A DNA stretch of 64,000 nt from Armillaria gallica (taxonomy: Eukaryota > Basidiomycota > Agaricomycetes > Agaricales > Physalacriaceae). Below, in pieces: positions 1 to 12,547 of the stretch (position 1 is its first letter; every line of letters starts with the position of its first letter). The notes beneath the pieces were generated by a model, which saw only the letters and a program-made list of their open reading frames with translations, did no database searches and was not told where the DNA came from. The translations under genes and the position numbers were made by a program. Where the stretch lies: NCBI GenBank assembly GCA_037576215.1, contig JBANDB010000010.1:2852001-2916000 (forward strand), written 5' to 3'.

Positions 1-843
1 TATCCCTAATGAATTTTAGAGACAAAAATGAGTCATTTGGAGATGTCAGAGATCTGTGCAGTGCCATAGGGGATAACAAAGCTAAGATCAAGGAATGTCT
101 CATTGGAAAAAGGATGCTGAAGACATTGCGGGATGTACTTGATGTTTGGCTGATCCAGGGAATAAGTAGCATGCTCATAATGCCCCTGATGGAACCCCAG
201 CTTTTCAGCCATAATTCATGCATGGGAGGGTGTTGCTGTTCCAGTGACAGCACACCACATGGTTTGGGGCCTTAGATGTGTTCTAAGTGACCAAATTACC
301 TTATAGGAAGTCACATATACCTCCAGCACACTTTCCTGGTCAACAAGATGTGCTTCATCAACAAGGATCCATTTGACTGTGTTAAGGAACTTTGATGATT
401 GCAAATATGGTTTGAAGTGATCACCATTAATCATTTGGGGACTCAGTATGCCCACTCGGACATCATCTCCATTGGCCAACTCCAAAAATAAGTCTCTCTT
501 TGGCTGTTCCAGTTCTGCATTACAGAGTGTCCTCTGTAATAGCTATAGCATGGAGACCATACTTTTTTGCGCTGTATTCCTATTAAGATAATGCAAGTAC
601 AAGAAAATGCGCCAAGCATCTACAACCAAACTCACATGCTGCTCTGCAAGCACCTTGGTAGGCACAATTGAGATGGCTATACCAGTCTCTGCTTGGGCCT
701 GTAATGCAATCACTGGGGAATACATCACAAGTGTTTTCCCTTGCCTGATGGCTACAACAAGAAACAGGTCCATGCCATCATTGAGTTGAATTGCATGCTT
801 GAGCTGGAATTCTCGAAGTGAAGAAACATGACACTTCTTCTTG
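1..843 (-). pseudogene. RecQ/DEAH-like helicase relic (N-terminal ATPase lobe)
   Basis: Read on the minus strand, one frame carries the order of a superfamily 2 helicase first lobe: a REFQLKHAIQL Q-motif-like start near 820, a Walker A remnant (AIRQGKTLV) near 740, a motif Ia-like PTKVLAEQH, the DEAH box (LVDEAHLVDQ) near 355 and motif III (TGTATPS) near 230. RecQ-type enzymes unwind DNA with ATP. Walker A normally reads GxGKT; here the second glycine-side position is Arg. The frame is broken by TAG at 543-545 and TGA at 216-218 but stays in phase across both stops, so decay is mostly by nonsense changes. The copy leaves the window at its 3' side. Such helicase fragments are common repeated genes in Agaricomycete genomes. 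I see it as non-functional; assignment to RecQ instead of another SF2 family is inference. Confidence 0.72.
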
Positions 844-889
844 AGAATTTGTTCGAGCCATTCAGAGGAATTGACAGAAGGGTTAAGGA

Positions 890-1349
890 TAGCGATTTAC
901 AAGGCTTGGCCCAAGCACAAAAGCCAGGCCAAGCCAGGCCTGACAGTAGGGCTTCATCAGAGCTCAGGCTCAGGCTTCGACTTGAGAAAGCCCAAGCCCC
1001 AGGCTTCAGGCCAGGGCTTTGAGCTCACAAGTATGTGGCTATCTAAGGTAGTATTCTATCAATTCTAATGTCAGAATTCACCTCAATACTCATCCACTAG
1101 TCATAATCAAAGGAAATTACAGTCTTAAGCTCTATTCAGATCATCTAGTAAGCTTCACAGCTCGTAAAACATTTATTAATGCTTACATATCTCTCTTAAA
1201 GCTATGTTTTCAAACATGTCTACAAGCCCTGGCTTGAGCCTGGTAGGGCTTTGGCTCAGGGCTTGGGCTTGCAATTTTGAAAGCCAGGCCTGACTCAAGC
1301 CAAGCCCAAGCCCTCAAAGCCAGGCCAAGCCTGGCCCTGTAAATCACTA
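890..1349. mobile_element. hAT-like MITE with GC-rich subterminal repeats
   Basis: A 460-bp element ends in inverted repeats that begin tagYgatttaca (left 890-901, right 1338-1349 inverted). Both subterminal zones are dense in degenerate AAGCCAGGCC / GGCCTGGCTT units in opposite orientations. It is flanked by an 8-bp direct repeat, gttaagga (882-889) and gttaggga (1350-1357), 7 of 8 identical. An 8-bp duplication plus short TIRs and repeated subterminal motifs fits the hAT superfamily. No coding capacity, so non-autonomous. One mismatch in the target duplication suggests an older insertion. Confidence 0.72.
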
Positions 1350-1357
1350 GTTAGGGA

Positions 1358-3400
1358 GAGTATTAGGGAATGTGGTAGATGTAGAATGAGCTTCGGAGGG
1401 CATACATGATAAATTATTGTGAAACGAGGGAGCCTTAGGTGCTTTAAGGCATTCAAGAGATAAAGAGAGTAGTCAGTCACTGTCTATTTTGGGATGCAGT
1501 CATGGCAAGGTCATGGCATGTGCCTGCCATGCCAGTTCGGCCATCACATTTTTCAAGTAGCACTTGCCCCCCCCTTCTGCCCCCCAATCTAATTCCAGAC
1601 TCTACATCCATTGAACAACTTTTCTTCATACAGATGATTGAGTCTGGTTTATGAGACTACTTTGTCATGTCCACCACTCTGTCATCTCGTACTCCTCGGA
1701 TTTTCTCAGCAATACCCACAAGAAGTGAGGTAAGCCTCTTGAACATGCCTGTGATTGTGACTGCAGACTACAGGCTCAGTGTCATTGGAAGGCTTTTGGA
1801 TCATGAGAGTACCACGCTGCATACTCTATGTTTCTGGTCACACTTTATCTGCTTACTGCATCCTCAGAAAATCATCAAACACGATGTCAGGTGGAATTCA
1901 AATGATGTCTTGGAATGAACTTTGGAGCAAGCACTCCTGTGCATGGTCCTTGATTGTGACTATCCGACTTGGTGTTTGGTGTATCCCCAACCAGAATCAC
2001 TCTTGCAAGGAGAACGAGGTCCATGCCCTCCGTTCAACCTTTGGACATGCCTGAGGTCCGGCATAATCTGATCTCTATGTTCAGGATGCAGGTTGTATGT
2101 ACACTTTCAGATGTCACAAGGCGACAGACATTATTGCATCCATGTTCCTAAGCCACTTCTGTGAGCGCCGCTGCTACATTATCTTGCGATACCATTGCTT
2201 AAGAAATAGCAAGTGTTTAAGTAGGCACTGAATATGTGCCGGTCTATCTCGAATCAGCTGCCCCTACTTGCGTATCAATTAGGATGATCTTGCTCTTGAG
2301 AATTCATTATCTTGGCATTCCTTTGCATGGTATAAAAATGAGCAAAGCCAGTTTTCAGATGATGCATGCGGGTAGGAGGGAAACTGTTGCTTGGATGTGC
2401 ACTGTCATGATACGGAGCAAGCCACACAGAGATCTGTGAGTCTCGCCTCATTCTTCGGGCTTAGCTTCATCATTAAACATTATGTAATCTCTTACAGATA
2501 CCCATGTGCGGGAGACAGGTTTCACAATCAAGATCATCTTTTCCTGCTGCAGTGGGTTGCTACGCTACAAGGAAAGAGGTACGAGAAATCTCCAAATATA
2601 ACGATCTTGATGAGGAATGTCTGCTCCTGTATGTTCATTCGATACTTTTCTTCCCCCAGCTCACTTATTTTTCGCAGACCGCCTTCTTCCATAGCTCGTC
2701 GTACATCACAGTGGCTCCTCAAAGATGCCAGGAGCTTTTCGGAGTCGCACTCCTGCTCGTCTTCTTTCCAAAGGTCCCGAGTAATGGACATACTCTTATA
2801 ACGCCTATTCATGGTCTTCGTACGTTCGAGTCCTCATCCATACTTACAGGCTCATGTTAGTATGCAGGTGTACACGGACGCAACACGAGAGCTATGGGCG
2901 TCTTCTGGAATTTGGTTCTAATGGCAATGAACCCATCATTGAAGGAGTTATGGATCCGCTTACCTCAAGGAAGCACTTGTTGGGAGGATTGGAAGACGAG
3001 TTTAACATCCATTGTTCACGGATCAAACGAACCAGGGAACGCAGTGTACAATTTTCCCATCTTTTCGCCAAGCTGTTGTTGAATGTACCATCTAGAACGT
3101 TGAAGGCCACAGGAATGGAGACATTATTTTTACAGCAACGAGTGTATTTATACGTTGTTCATATTACATACTTGTGTGCGTGTGGTCATTGATATTGATG
3201 TATCACGAAGAGCGGCTGCCAGAAGAAGATTTACGTCTGAGCAAGAATTGTATTTCCGTTTAGATCAGTATGTTTGGTGAAATGGCGATGGAAAAGTAGA
3301 TATTCAACGAGGCTAATCGGACAGACTGAGGGTAGATATTCAATGCAAATTCAAGAAAGAGTGGTCGGCGCTTCCCCATCCGGACCGGGATGATTTTAAA
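1358..3400. other. No confident gene; decayed sequence
   Basis: Short open frames occur on both strands (for example plus 2391-2801 and 2854-3192, minus 2534-2812) but none has a recognisable motif, and several start at non-ATG codons. Splice-like signals between 2600 and 2850 could mark remnants of an intron-containing gene. There is a C-rich run near 1568-1575. I cannot name anything here. Confidence 0.4.
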
Positions 3401-3406
3401 ATTCAA

Positions 3407-3965
3407 TTGTTCAATCTTCTAAGTTCTTCCCTTCCATCACTGGCACGTCTTTTCTCTGAAGGCGAAGCGTCCACTGGAACTCCAGGGATGGATAACGCGG
3501 ACAGGAGGTGCAAAACTCTTTTGGATGGCAAACGTTCCTTTGACTGGAAGTTACCTAACAAACGGTTCCCAGGTCAAGCTTACGAAGCGTGCAGACCTCA
3601 CTCCATCGAAGTGGTCTTCGCCCGCTCCATCACCCACCGGTCAAGCTTCGGGCTTCAAGAAGCGCTTGGAGGAGGCGTTGGAAGCTTTCCTGGATATGTC
3701 GCTAGACATGATGCTCTCCGTAAGTGGCTATATGTGCCTTTTAGCCCAGTTTATTCTTCAGAACGGTAGATCCTCCAGGCCTATTGGGCCGGGCACATCT
3801 TTTGAAGACTTTTTGGCGCGTTCTGGTGACCAAGTCTTCCGTTCTAGCCTGGAGGTCTGCGAGGAGAGGCTTTGGAGGACTCCCTCAGCCAACTTTGGTT
3901 TCATCCTGGTCTGTCATGTACGTATTTTTTATTTGTATGCTTTTTGCTGCTCACTGCTCCAGTAA
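3407..3965 (+). other. Overlapping open frames, unassigned
   Basis: Two plus-strand frames overlap: 3407-3769 (120 codons) and 3525-3965 (146 codons). The second has a helical stretch (FKKRLEEALEAFLDM) followed by a hydrophobic patch and a Pro/Ser/Gly-rich part, which could be an exon of an unknown protein. No family recognised, no start context or splice structure that decides between frames. Could equally be chance. Confidence 0.25.
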
Positions 3966-6900
3966 AGATGCCGGAACTTCTTCTCGGGACGCACATATTC
4001 ACTACCATTACAGTTTGTCCCAATGTCTTCGTTCCGCGAAAAGTTTTTAATATCGTCATAGCACGCTCTCCATGACTGATCTCGAACGCATTCTGGAATG
4101 CATTTGAACTGATGCTGGGACGCCGCTAGTAGCGACCTATTGGAGTTACTGGTGGCTGTACGAGCCGTCGGAATCAACCGGCTCCGAACCCGTTATTTAC
4201 CGTACCCGTAGCTTTTCTTTCTTTACCGTTTACCACCATGTCGACATACTAGGTCTAAACGAGTTGCTCTTTTCGTTCCCTCCCGTGTTCGAACTACAAC
4301 ACAACCCTCATGGCGGCATCGCCCTCGAATGCGCTCTGCAGTCTTCGTTGCGTTTTATGGCGCGCTGATTGCTTTCTAGAGCACGTGGGCAAACGTCGCC
4401 CCGGAGAACACTGTCTGGTACGAGACTGTGAGGAGATACGCTAGGTTTGGCCTACCGTACCGAATGTGAGCCCAACACAGTCATACAACCAAGGTAAATT
4501 TCGCGTTCGCGATCGGTGGGTCCTTGTCTTGCCACCGGCATTTGTCGCGTTCCTTATGGATCTTTATACAGCGTATTTGGTTGCTATTCTTGGCTCTCGC
4601 GAATGCAAATCGGTAAGGGCATGGCGACCGAGAAACTGTGAAGAAATCATCTTGAAGCGTGTGCGTGAGCTCTCGCTATTGTCAAAAAATATTTCTCATT
4701 TTCCTACTAGCACACAACAGAAACTTGTGTACCTGGCGTACGGAACAGTATTGAACGCCATGTCACGTATCAACGTTCTCGCAGAGCATAGCCTTGGGAA
4801 GCAAACCCTGTCTCTTACAAATCACAGTATGTTGTTTTCCAACGCGCCGGATATGAATTTATCTTAGTCTGGACGAACATACAAGGAGAGCTTTGTAGTA
4901 CGTGGAAATGATGAAGGACGCCGCCTGGCTCGGGAGCACACTGTGATTCTTCGAACTCGGAGGAAAGTCGCAAGGCTCCGGCTCTGAGCATGCCTTTCCC
5001 TCCTATTCTCCACTTCTTCTACCTCCCTCCCATCCAAAGACCATCCACTTGTCGCCGCATGAAACTATCACGCCAGCTTATTTCGCTCGAAACCTTTGAT
5101 TTATCCTCTTGTGTAACCTAAACCGACCTTGTCAGAAGAACGTGCCAGTGCCTATCAAGCTCGTCTTTTCCTTCAAGATCGTATCGCATACTGTTGCTCC
5201 AAGACGACGAGCTCTTGGTAATTGCAACCCTGGAGTACGACCTTCCTAGAATCCAACGACCGTGCGTACGAGGTCGTCAAATGATCTCATCGCCTGCGAG
5301 ACCTGAACGACGACATCAAGGATAACCAATTCGAATGCTCCACACGCACCCTAGCGAAAGCATGCACATGAAGGAGGGCCGCAGGTCGCACATTTGCGCT
5401 CTACGGGTGGAGAGACTTTGTAAGTTTCCGTCTCCTCCGTCGATCCCTGCATACACTGATGTATATTCATTCTACAAGGTAAAGATATCCGAGCGGCGCA
5501 ACATGAAGACATGGCGCCGCTCGAAGACTACGTCAAGCTTATCGACACTGATATCTTCTGGGCAGTCGACTGGTTCGTCCTGGAAATAGTGCTCGACCGC
5601 AGCGTAATCTTGAGCCTGCAGTGCACGGACCTGCGGTGAGAGTCGTTTTATCGGAAACATGCCAGTATGCTCCAGTTCGTCTGGATACTGTTGGACTGGT
5701 GAAAGATGACGCAGATGTTGACGCCTGTGAGCGAGGGATATCCGTTGCGAGCACCGATCGTCATCAATGTAATGTTTCAGATTTCTTGTCTTTCAGTGAC
5801 AAGTCACGACGTTTGCTTCCTTAGCATACCTCCAGATAGACTAGCTCTTGAACCTCCTGAGGAAAAGGTGCAGTTACCTTCTTTTTTATTATTCATTTCT
5901 CAGATCTGATATTTTCAGCTTCCAGGAGAGAGCGATCCGTCTTTGTCTTTATCTGCAGGTCACACTGGAGGGAAATACCGTTCTGAGCCTCTCTCCTCTG
6001 CTGAACTGGGTCCCCGCCTCTCTTCTCTCATCTCTCAAAGAACAGATCGGACCAATCGGATTCACTGTCAGCGTCATACCGGGTAACAGTACAGACGGAA
6101 TGATTCCGAGATTGTAGAGCTGGAGACTTCGTATTGAAGCCAGCTAGTATGCATGCCGCCCGTTCCTCTGCAAGTACGCCCTCAATCAAGATTTGTACTT
6201 GTTCATCTGAGCTGACGCGCGCCGTGTTTCTCCGTCGATTGGATGCCAGATATACTTCCGAGGAACTCAGTTGTAACGTCAGACGATGCGTTAGCATGCA
6301 TTTATTACTTGGTCATATCACTTTTGCTGAAGCTGGTGAACAAAGGTACCTGCTGCATTGCAATAAGATAAGTTGCACTACATGAACGTGAAATACATAC
6401 ATCCGCACTTTCGAGATCAAGTGATGTCATTTGCTGATATCCATATAACAGCAGTGTATGACTACGCAGAAAATGGTACAGTTCCAATAGCTAACTGACG
6501 CCTTCGCAGCGAGCGGGTCTATACATCCTCGAGTTATTATACTTGACTACTGTTCCAGCACAGTTATAACAAACACCTGACGTTTGAATCCTAAGCACTG
6601 TGGCATATTGATGTGAACCTGTGTTCCGATGTTAGTATAGCCTAAGGTCCTCACTGGAGAACTTGAACATAGGAAGTCTGAAGATTGCCGATGTGTACAG
6701 CATCCATTACCCTGGACCTGGACGAAGATGACGAGTATCAATACGTATAGCATCGACTCTGACCTCGTTCATACGCATCTGACAACCCAGAGGAAATAAA
6801 TTCGTTCGGAAGAGCTGAGTACAAATTTGCGCTTCGCGGGCCTCATCAGACAGGGCGATCATAATGATGTGATAAGTTTTGTACGATTAGACTCCTGTTT

Positions 6901-9900
6901 TCGAAGAGAAGACACGCGCTAGTCCAGGGTACTGAATCAACCGGGGACTTATCCGTAGGATTTCGTTGATTTTCATACGTCTTCTCGTAGTCGTTCAAAT
7001 AGAAAGACGGGATTTGTCTGCACTTGTAGGCCGAAAAGGCCCTGGTCTTGATTGCGTGGCTTCGTGAAACAGGTTTCGGGATTTGGGAGCATGAACAGGG
7101 ACCATTGTAATGACTTGCCGTAGACCCAGAGAGAATTAATTGACAAAAACGCGTGCAGAACGCGTAAACGGGCGCGATAGAGAAGTCATGGCGTGGTGGC
7201 GTTGAAGGAAGGAGCTCGGGCCGAAGAGCGACTGGTATGTCTTACGTCATCATTGCTCTTTGCCTTGATCCAGTTTGCCATTCACATTATTCTTACCTTC
7301 AACTGGCCTCACGCTTCCCAAATCCAATGCAACATCTACCGCATTTTGTCTGGCCCTATGATTGCTCCTTCGATGGCTGTACTCCGCTTCGACCCCTTTC
7401 CGAGTCACCGTTGCGCACCGAGCTGCATGGCGCGTTCGGACCATCGAAAGAGACTCTTATAAAGTCCAATTTCTACAGTGAATACGCTCTAATACAGCTA
7501 GCAGTGCCATGCTGATTATTTCCCCAGGCACTTGCTAATATCGGCCGACTTGGTCTTCGCTACAGCCAGCGCACCGGCCAGTGATTGGACGGTCGCTATC
7601 ATACGCCATAAACCATTCTCGGCATGCCTTTGGGGTCTGTTCATACGCGACGATAATGGTAGGGAGCATTGATGAAGGGTATCAGGTGCGTTCATTGTTC
7701 TCCGTTGTGTCTTCAGCTCTGTTCTCTAGGCGTCTTATAATCGTGCCAGCGCATCCCAATCCAGGAATATATTATGCCTGCAAAACATCCACATTGGCTA
7801 CGTCTGTTCTCCTTCGCCGTTTGCCATACGACGCTCGCGGAAGAATTCTTGCTCAATATCCCACCGCCCTCTTGCCGATTTCACAGAGAGCGAAAAGACA
7901 GGCCCCAGCCTCCTATCGCCGCATTTAATATGGCTCTTTAGCTGAGTAATGCAACACGATAGTGCATCCAGCAGATTCCGACTCCGCCGCCACATTGTTT
8001 CCAACACATCCGCCTCAATCCATCACACAATTTCACTTTGGTACATTCATCAGATTCTGGTTTACGGAGATACCGTCTTCCAAGTCTAACATTGGCAAAT
8101 TTAAGGCTTCCTTGTGGGCTTTTAGATACCGGAATACCCAAGCAATAGATGGTAAGCCTTGTTTGTTATCTTCTAGCTCGACGACAACATTCTGAGGTCA
8201 TTATACTTTAGAGAGCCGTCTTCGAAGGCCTTGATTGCGGACCGTTCAGGGTGTTGGATATATGTGTGATGACGGTGCGTACTCATTCGGTCCCGGAAAT
8301 TCCAAAATCTCATCTCCGTTAAGAGATTCGAAAGACGAACCACATTCTGTGATTTCAGGACGTAGGCCGGAACGTGGCTGGCTGTTTTTTTGCCTCTCGC
8401 CTCAGCGATCTCCTATATTGTTGTTGAGATTGGTGATAGTCATGAACCGTATGCGAATGAAGATGGTGAGGACTGCATTGTGCCGACCCGCTCTCTCATT
8501 ACAGTGACATCCAGATTACTTCTTGCAGTCGTTGGTAAGAAAATTCGGGAGTACGAGACGACCAAGGCGGTGGACTCAGCACATTTTGGCATCAAGTTCT
8601 CTATTCTTGCCAACGATGTGCTGCAGTGTCCCCAGATATGTCGAAGAGCAATATTCAAACATCTTCAATTTCTGATATAACCCGTACTGCGTTCCGAAGT
8701 GTGTGTATCCAAACCTCGGGGTTCTCGTTCTCAGCCTTTGACTGATCTTTCTTTAGCAGGCGCTCATCCTCCCGCTCCAACATGTGCGATGGCTCCGCGC
8801 TATTCAGAGTCGGCGTAGATGGTGGGGTGCTTATGCACCGGTACGCATCTAATCGAAGATCTTTACTCTTATTACTCCCGAAAAAGGTCGAGCGGCTTCT
8901 GAGGGATGGAAGCCGTTCGGAATCGGGTTTGGCAGCTACAATGGAGAGTTCTCTGCGGCTCATAACGGTTTTTTCTCTCTATTCATGTTTAATGATGGAA
9001 ATTAACGTGTTTACGAGGAGATCGACAGATATGTTCAACCCTACAAACTACTACGGGGATTTTCCGATGGTTCTGGGGGGCGCTTAACTCTGATAAGCGT
9101 TTAGCCCTTGGAGGTAAGTATTCCGGCCGTTCCAGGTCGCCGTAATGATACTGGTCTGCTTGTCACAGGTCCCGAGTAATTCATGTGTACGGTATACGTA
9201 CGTTTGAATTCTCCCTGCGGTAATACGAAGTTAAGCTAATAGCGGATGTGTGCACGTCTGGTCAATACAACACGGCGCTTAGCGATGAATTTGTGAGCTT
9301 TACTTAAATAGTAGCGAAGAATTGGAGGATGGATAGGTCCGCTTGCTTCAAGGACGTTATAGTGTGGGCAAGATTGGTGAATGGATGCCGTTGTTCATGG
9401 AATCAGCGAACCGTAGGGCACATATCATTTCATGGTATGTTTTATTCTCGTCTTTTCGTCTGGCTTCATTGTTGAATGTACTCCCAACCCCACAGGAACA
9501 AATGCTATTCCTTTGAGTGAAAGATGTATTTCAGAATAGCATCGTACACTATTAGAATCGCGAGGCTGTGCGGCAACATGATTTATATCTTTGGTAAAGC
9601 AACATGGGGACGAACACGGACTTTACAGTATTATATGCTATAAAATACCCACAGGAATTAGCAAACATGTAAGTGAGTACCTACGAGAAGTCAAACGACG
9701 ACTGACTTTTGGTGCCACGAAAAGCCCGATATCTCACATATACTCGCGTACTTCAAGATCGTTGATGCCTATTGAAGGCAGTGCTAGCAGTCCAGATTCT
9801 TCAGAAGGAGGGACGGTAATGATTGATGCCGCACATTCCAAGACTTTGCATTGGGAATGAGTTGACACCTGATGCTGTACAAGAATACAAATCCCTAGGG

Positions 9901-10128
9901 CAGAGAGATAATCAATCGTGATGCCCCCGGAAACTCGGAGGGTTGCCGGCAGACCGTCATTGGTTCGTCTGCCGCCTACCACGCTGTGTACCCCATCCGC
10001 CGAAGCTGTCCGGCAGTTGATTATTCGCCCGTCGAACACGAATAGCCTCCACGTGAGTCCAAAAGAGAAGGCCTCCGTTATGTGACGATCCGAAAAGGCA
10101 TGACCTGCCTTGCCGTAATTCTACTACG
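3966..10128. other. Six-kilobase gene desert with possible exon relics
   Basis: No frame is convincing. Weak items: plus 4466-4867, a 133-codon frame with one hydrophobic segment; plus 8035-8530, where several short open blocks are separated by GT...AG intervals (around 8151-8208, 8275-8360 and 8465-8510), as in an intron-rich gene, but the peptides match no family I know; plus 8900-8990, a glycine-rich open block. Short frames on both strands otherwise look like chance. The stretch most likely holds one or more decayed genes. Confidence 0.4.
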
Positions 10129-12029
10129 ATGACTAGCAAAACCATCTCGGAGACGATACCTATCTCGCCATCTAACTTGCTACCAGAACCAACTTCGCAA
10201 TCGTTAGTTTCGGATTCTCAGAGTAGTTCTGAGGATTCTGATGATACTTCGGATGATTCTGAGCCGACGTCTTATGTGTTTCGTCGTCATCGTTGGCCGC
10301 CAAAGGTATGTCAGACGGTCCTCAAGTACACAATGGCAACTTGATAACACGTTACCAGCGCATTGCATTTCCTAAGGTCATAATCTCAGCCTTCACTGAG
10401 ACCGGCCAGGCGGAATCATCTATAAAGGTTCCATTGCAGCGGTTCTACACTGGTCGACGTCCTGTTATACCATCCTCCCTCGCCGACACTCCCTGTGCTA
10501 CCCTCGGCGTTCAGGGGGTATTAGATGGACTGAACGAGACCCTTAAAACGACATATACCCTCGACATCCTATCTCTCCGCTCCATTCTCGAAGACTGCAT
10601 TGAGAAGCACTACGATTTTGGGACAGCATATGGCCGTCTTCGCCAGATATGGTACACAGACGACTGGAGTAATATCCGAGACGAACTTTGCAGATGGGAA
10701 GAGAACGACAGGGAGATGCGACGGAAAGCACTGGTAGGCAACCGGATTGTTGAACCCTCTTTGCCACCTCGACGTGTGTGGGACCTGTACAGCAATCGAG
10801 TCGTGCCATGGTGGACTGTCGATATTTCTGATGAGGTGCGGCTCCAGTGGCAGCTGATATCACATGCATGGGTAGATGAGAAAGATCGCGAGGATGTGTG
10901 GACACCCATCAATGGGAAGGAGTGGCCTGTGCCCACCCCGAAGGATGCCAGTCTCAACCTCATCCGGATTGAGATGCTGAATTTGGGACTCCAGTACATG
11001 TGGCTGGATGTCCTCTGTTTAAGACAGATGGGTGGACCAAAAGAGGATCTGCGTGTGACGGAGTGGAGGCTGGACGTGCCCACAATTGGATATGTGTATG
11101 AGGGTGTAAGGGTGGTGATCTACTTGAGTGGGCTAGGACTGCCTGTGAAGGAGGGTGACTTGGACAGTGATCGGTGTTGGTTTAGATGTGCATGGACACT
11201 CCAGGAGGTTGGTGATGAGAGGATCACTGCCGGGGATACATCAGATGGACCAATGCATGAAGAGCCAATAGATGAGGGGGGAAACTACAAGACTGAGCCA
11301 CTGACAAGGTTTCATGAGCAGCTACTAGGGTTGGGGCGGAATGACTGGGATTTATTCAATCGACTGGCAGACATGCGAAACAGAGTGTCAACCAATCCTG
11401 TGGACAAAGTCATGGGGCTCGCATTCCCTCTGGGCCCTGGGACATTACCGGCATACCATGAGACTGAGTCTCTCGAGAATGCCTGGACAGCACTGGTGAA
11501 TTCCATGTATGGTAGTATGCAAGAGTCCTTCCTTTTGCTGTATCCTGGGGCAGGACTTGGACAAAAGAAATGGAGACCCACGTGGGAGCAGGTCATGACA
11601 GAGCCTCTGCCCGTGGACCATCTCTGTGGAGGGTTTGTTTGGCGTGATGACAGGACAGATGAGGATTGGTTTGCAGAAGTTTGCATTGAAAAGGGATGTG
11701 TGCTTGGATTGGATGTGCAATTGGCAGAAGGGAGAGATCGACATGGAGAGTTGGTTGTTGAAAGCATGGATGGGGAGCCGTACACATTTGCAATCCGAGC
11801 TACCCACCAGTTGCTCATACCTGAAGGCACATACATGTTACTTGGCAGCAGTGAACGTGTCAAGCACGCAGACATCGACCAAATATGGCAGCAATATTGG
11901 GCTGTTGGACGGCGACTGTCAGATAAGCGATTTGAGAAAGTGTCGGTGGTCATGATGGATGACGAGGAAAACGTAACAAGGCTGAAGGGTCTGTGTATTA
12001 CTACAAGGTCTCATAATATTCTAGTTTGA
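10129..12029 (+). CDS. HET-domain (heterokaryon incompatibility-like) protein
   Basis: Two exons: 10129-10305 and 10359-12029, joined in phase 0 across a 53-nt intron with gtatg donor, a ttgataac branch-like site and ccag acceptor, giving about 615 residues. The ATG at 10129 starts an acidic Ser/Asp-rich leader (SEDSDDTSDDSE) before the domain. The HET signature follows at residues ~226-345: ISHAW (226-230), YMWLDVLCLRQ (from 272), a YVYEGVRVVIYLSGL block and CAWTLQEV (from ~336). HET domains in filamentous fungi trigger regulated cell death after non-self recognition; the ISHAW and W-D-x-CI-type blocks are the diagnostic parts. No NACHT, WD40 or TPR partner domain is visible; the ~270-residue C-terminal part is unassigned. 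The gene appears intact, with a hAT-type MITE about 110 bp beyond the stop. Family assignment is strong; a role in incompatibility in this species is inference. Confidence 0.88.
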
Positions 12030-12136
12030 TTTAACTACCCATGGCTTCCATGGATAGCCATCATGGTCTTAGTTTCCTGGTGTTGAGAACACGGTCGGAA
12101 TATCAGTCAGTCGGAAGGGCCAAGCTCACTGTTGTA

Positions 12137-12539
12137 CAAGGGGGCCTGAAAAATAAAATTTATTACATGAGGTCAGTTTCTAGTGTAATTTGACCTGAAA
12201 AGTCCAAAAATGCAGTCTCTGAAGGCTGCCAGGGCATGGCTAGCAAGCTATATGGCAATCAATTTATTGCCTTATAAGGCGTGGGAATTTCTATATAAGG
12301 CAATTTCAAATAGAGGTTGGTTCAAAAAAAAAATCCAGCAAAAATCACAATATGCTTAGAATCTCCTAAAACATCATCTTCAATAAGTAGAATCCCCCTT
12401 CTTTTTTAAAGGACAAAATGGTCAACAACTCCTCAGTTTGAACTTTTCTCATCTTCTAATGTTCATTTTTAGACTTTTCAGGCTAAATTATGCTAGGAAT
12501 TGACCTCATGTAATAAATTTTATTTTTCAGGCCCCCTTG
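12137..12539. mobile_element. hAT-like MITE, perfect 8-bp target duplication
   Basis: A 403-bp element has terminal inverted repeats starting caagggggcctgaaaaataa, perfect over about 38 bp and continuing with scattered mismatches to about 80 bp. It is flanked on both sides by the identical 8-mer ctgttgta (12129-12136 and 12540-12547). Long TIRs with an 8-bp duplication fit hAT-type non-autonomous transposons. No open frame inside. The perfect duplication points to a fairly recent insertion just downstream of the HET gene. Confidence 0.88.
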
Positions 12540-12547
12540 CTGTTGTA

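Noticed and set aside
10543..11953. Long minus-strand frames opposite the HET gene (up to 213 codons)
   Set aside because: Shadows of the sense coding sequence; no motif and wrong strand for the HET signature.
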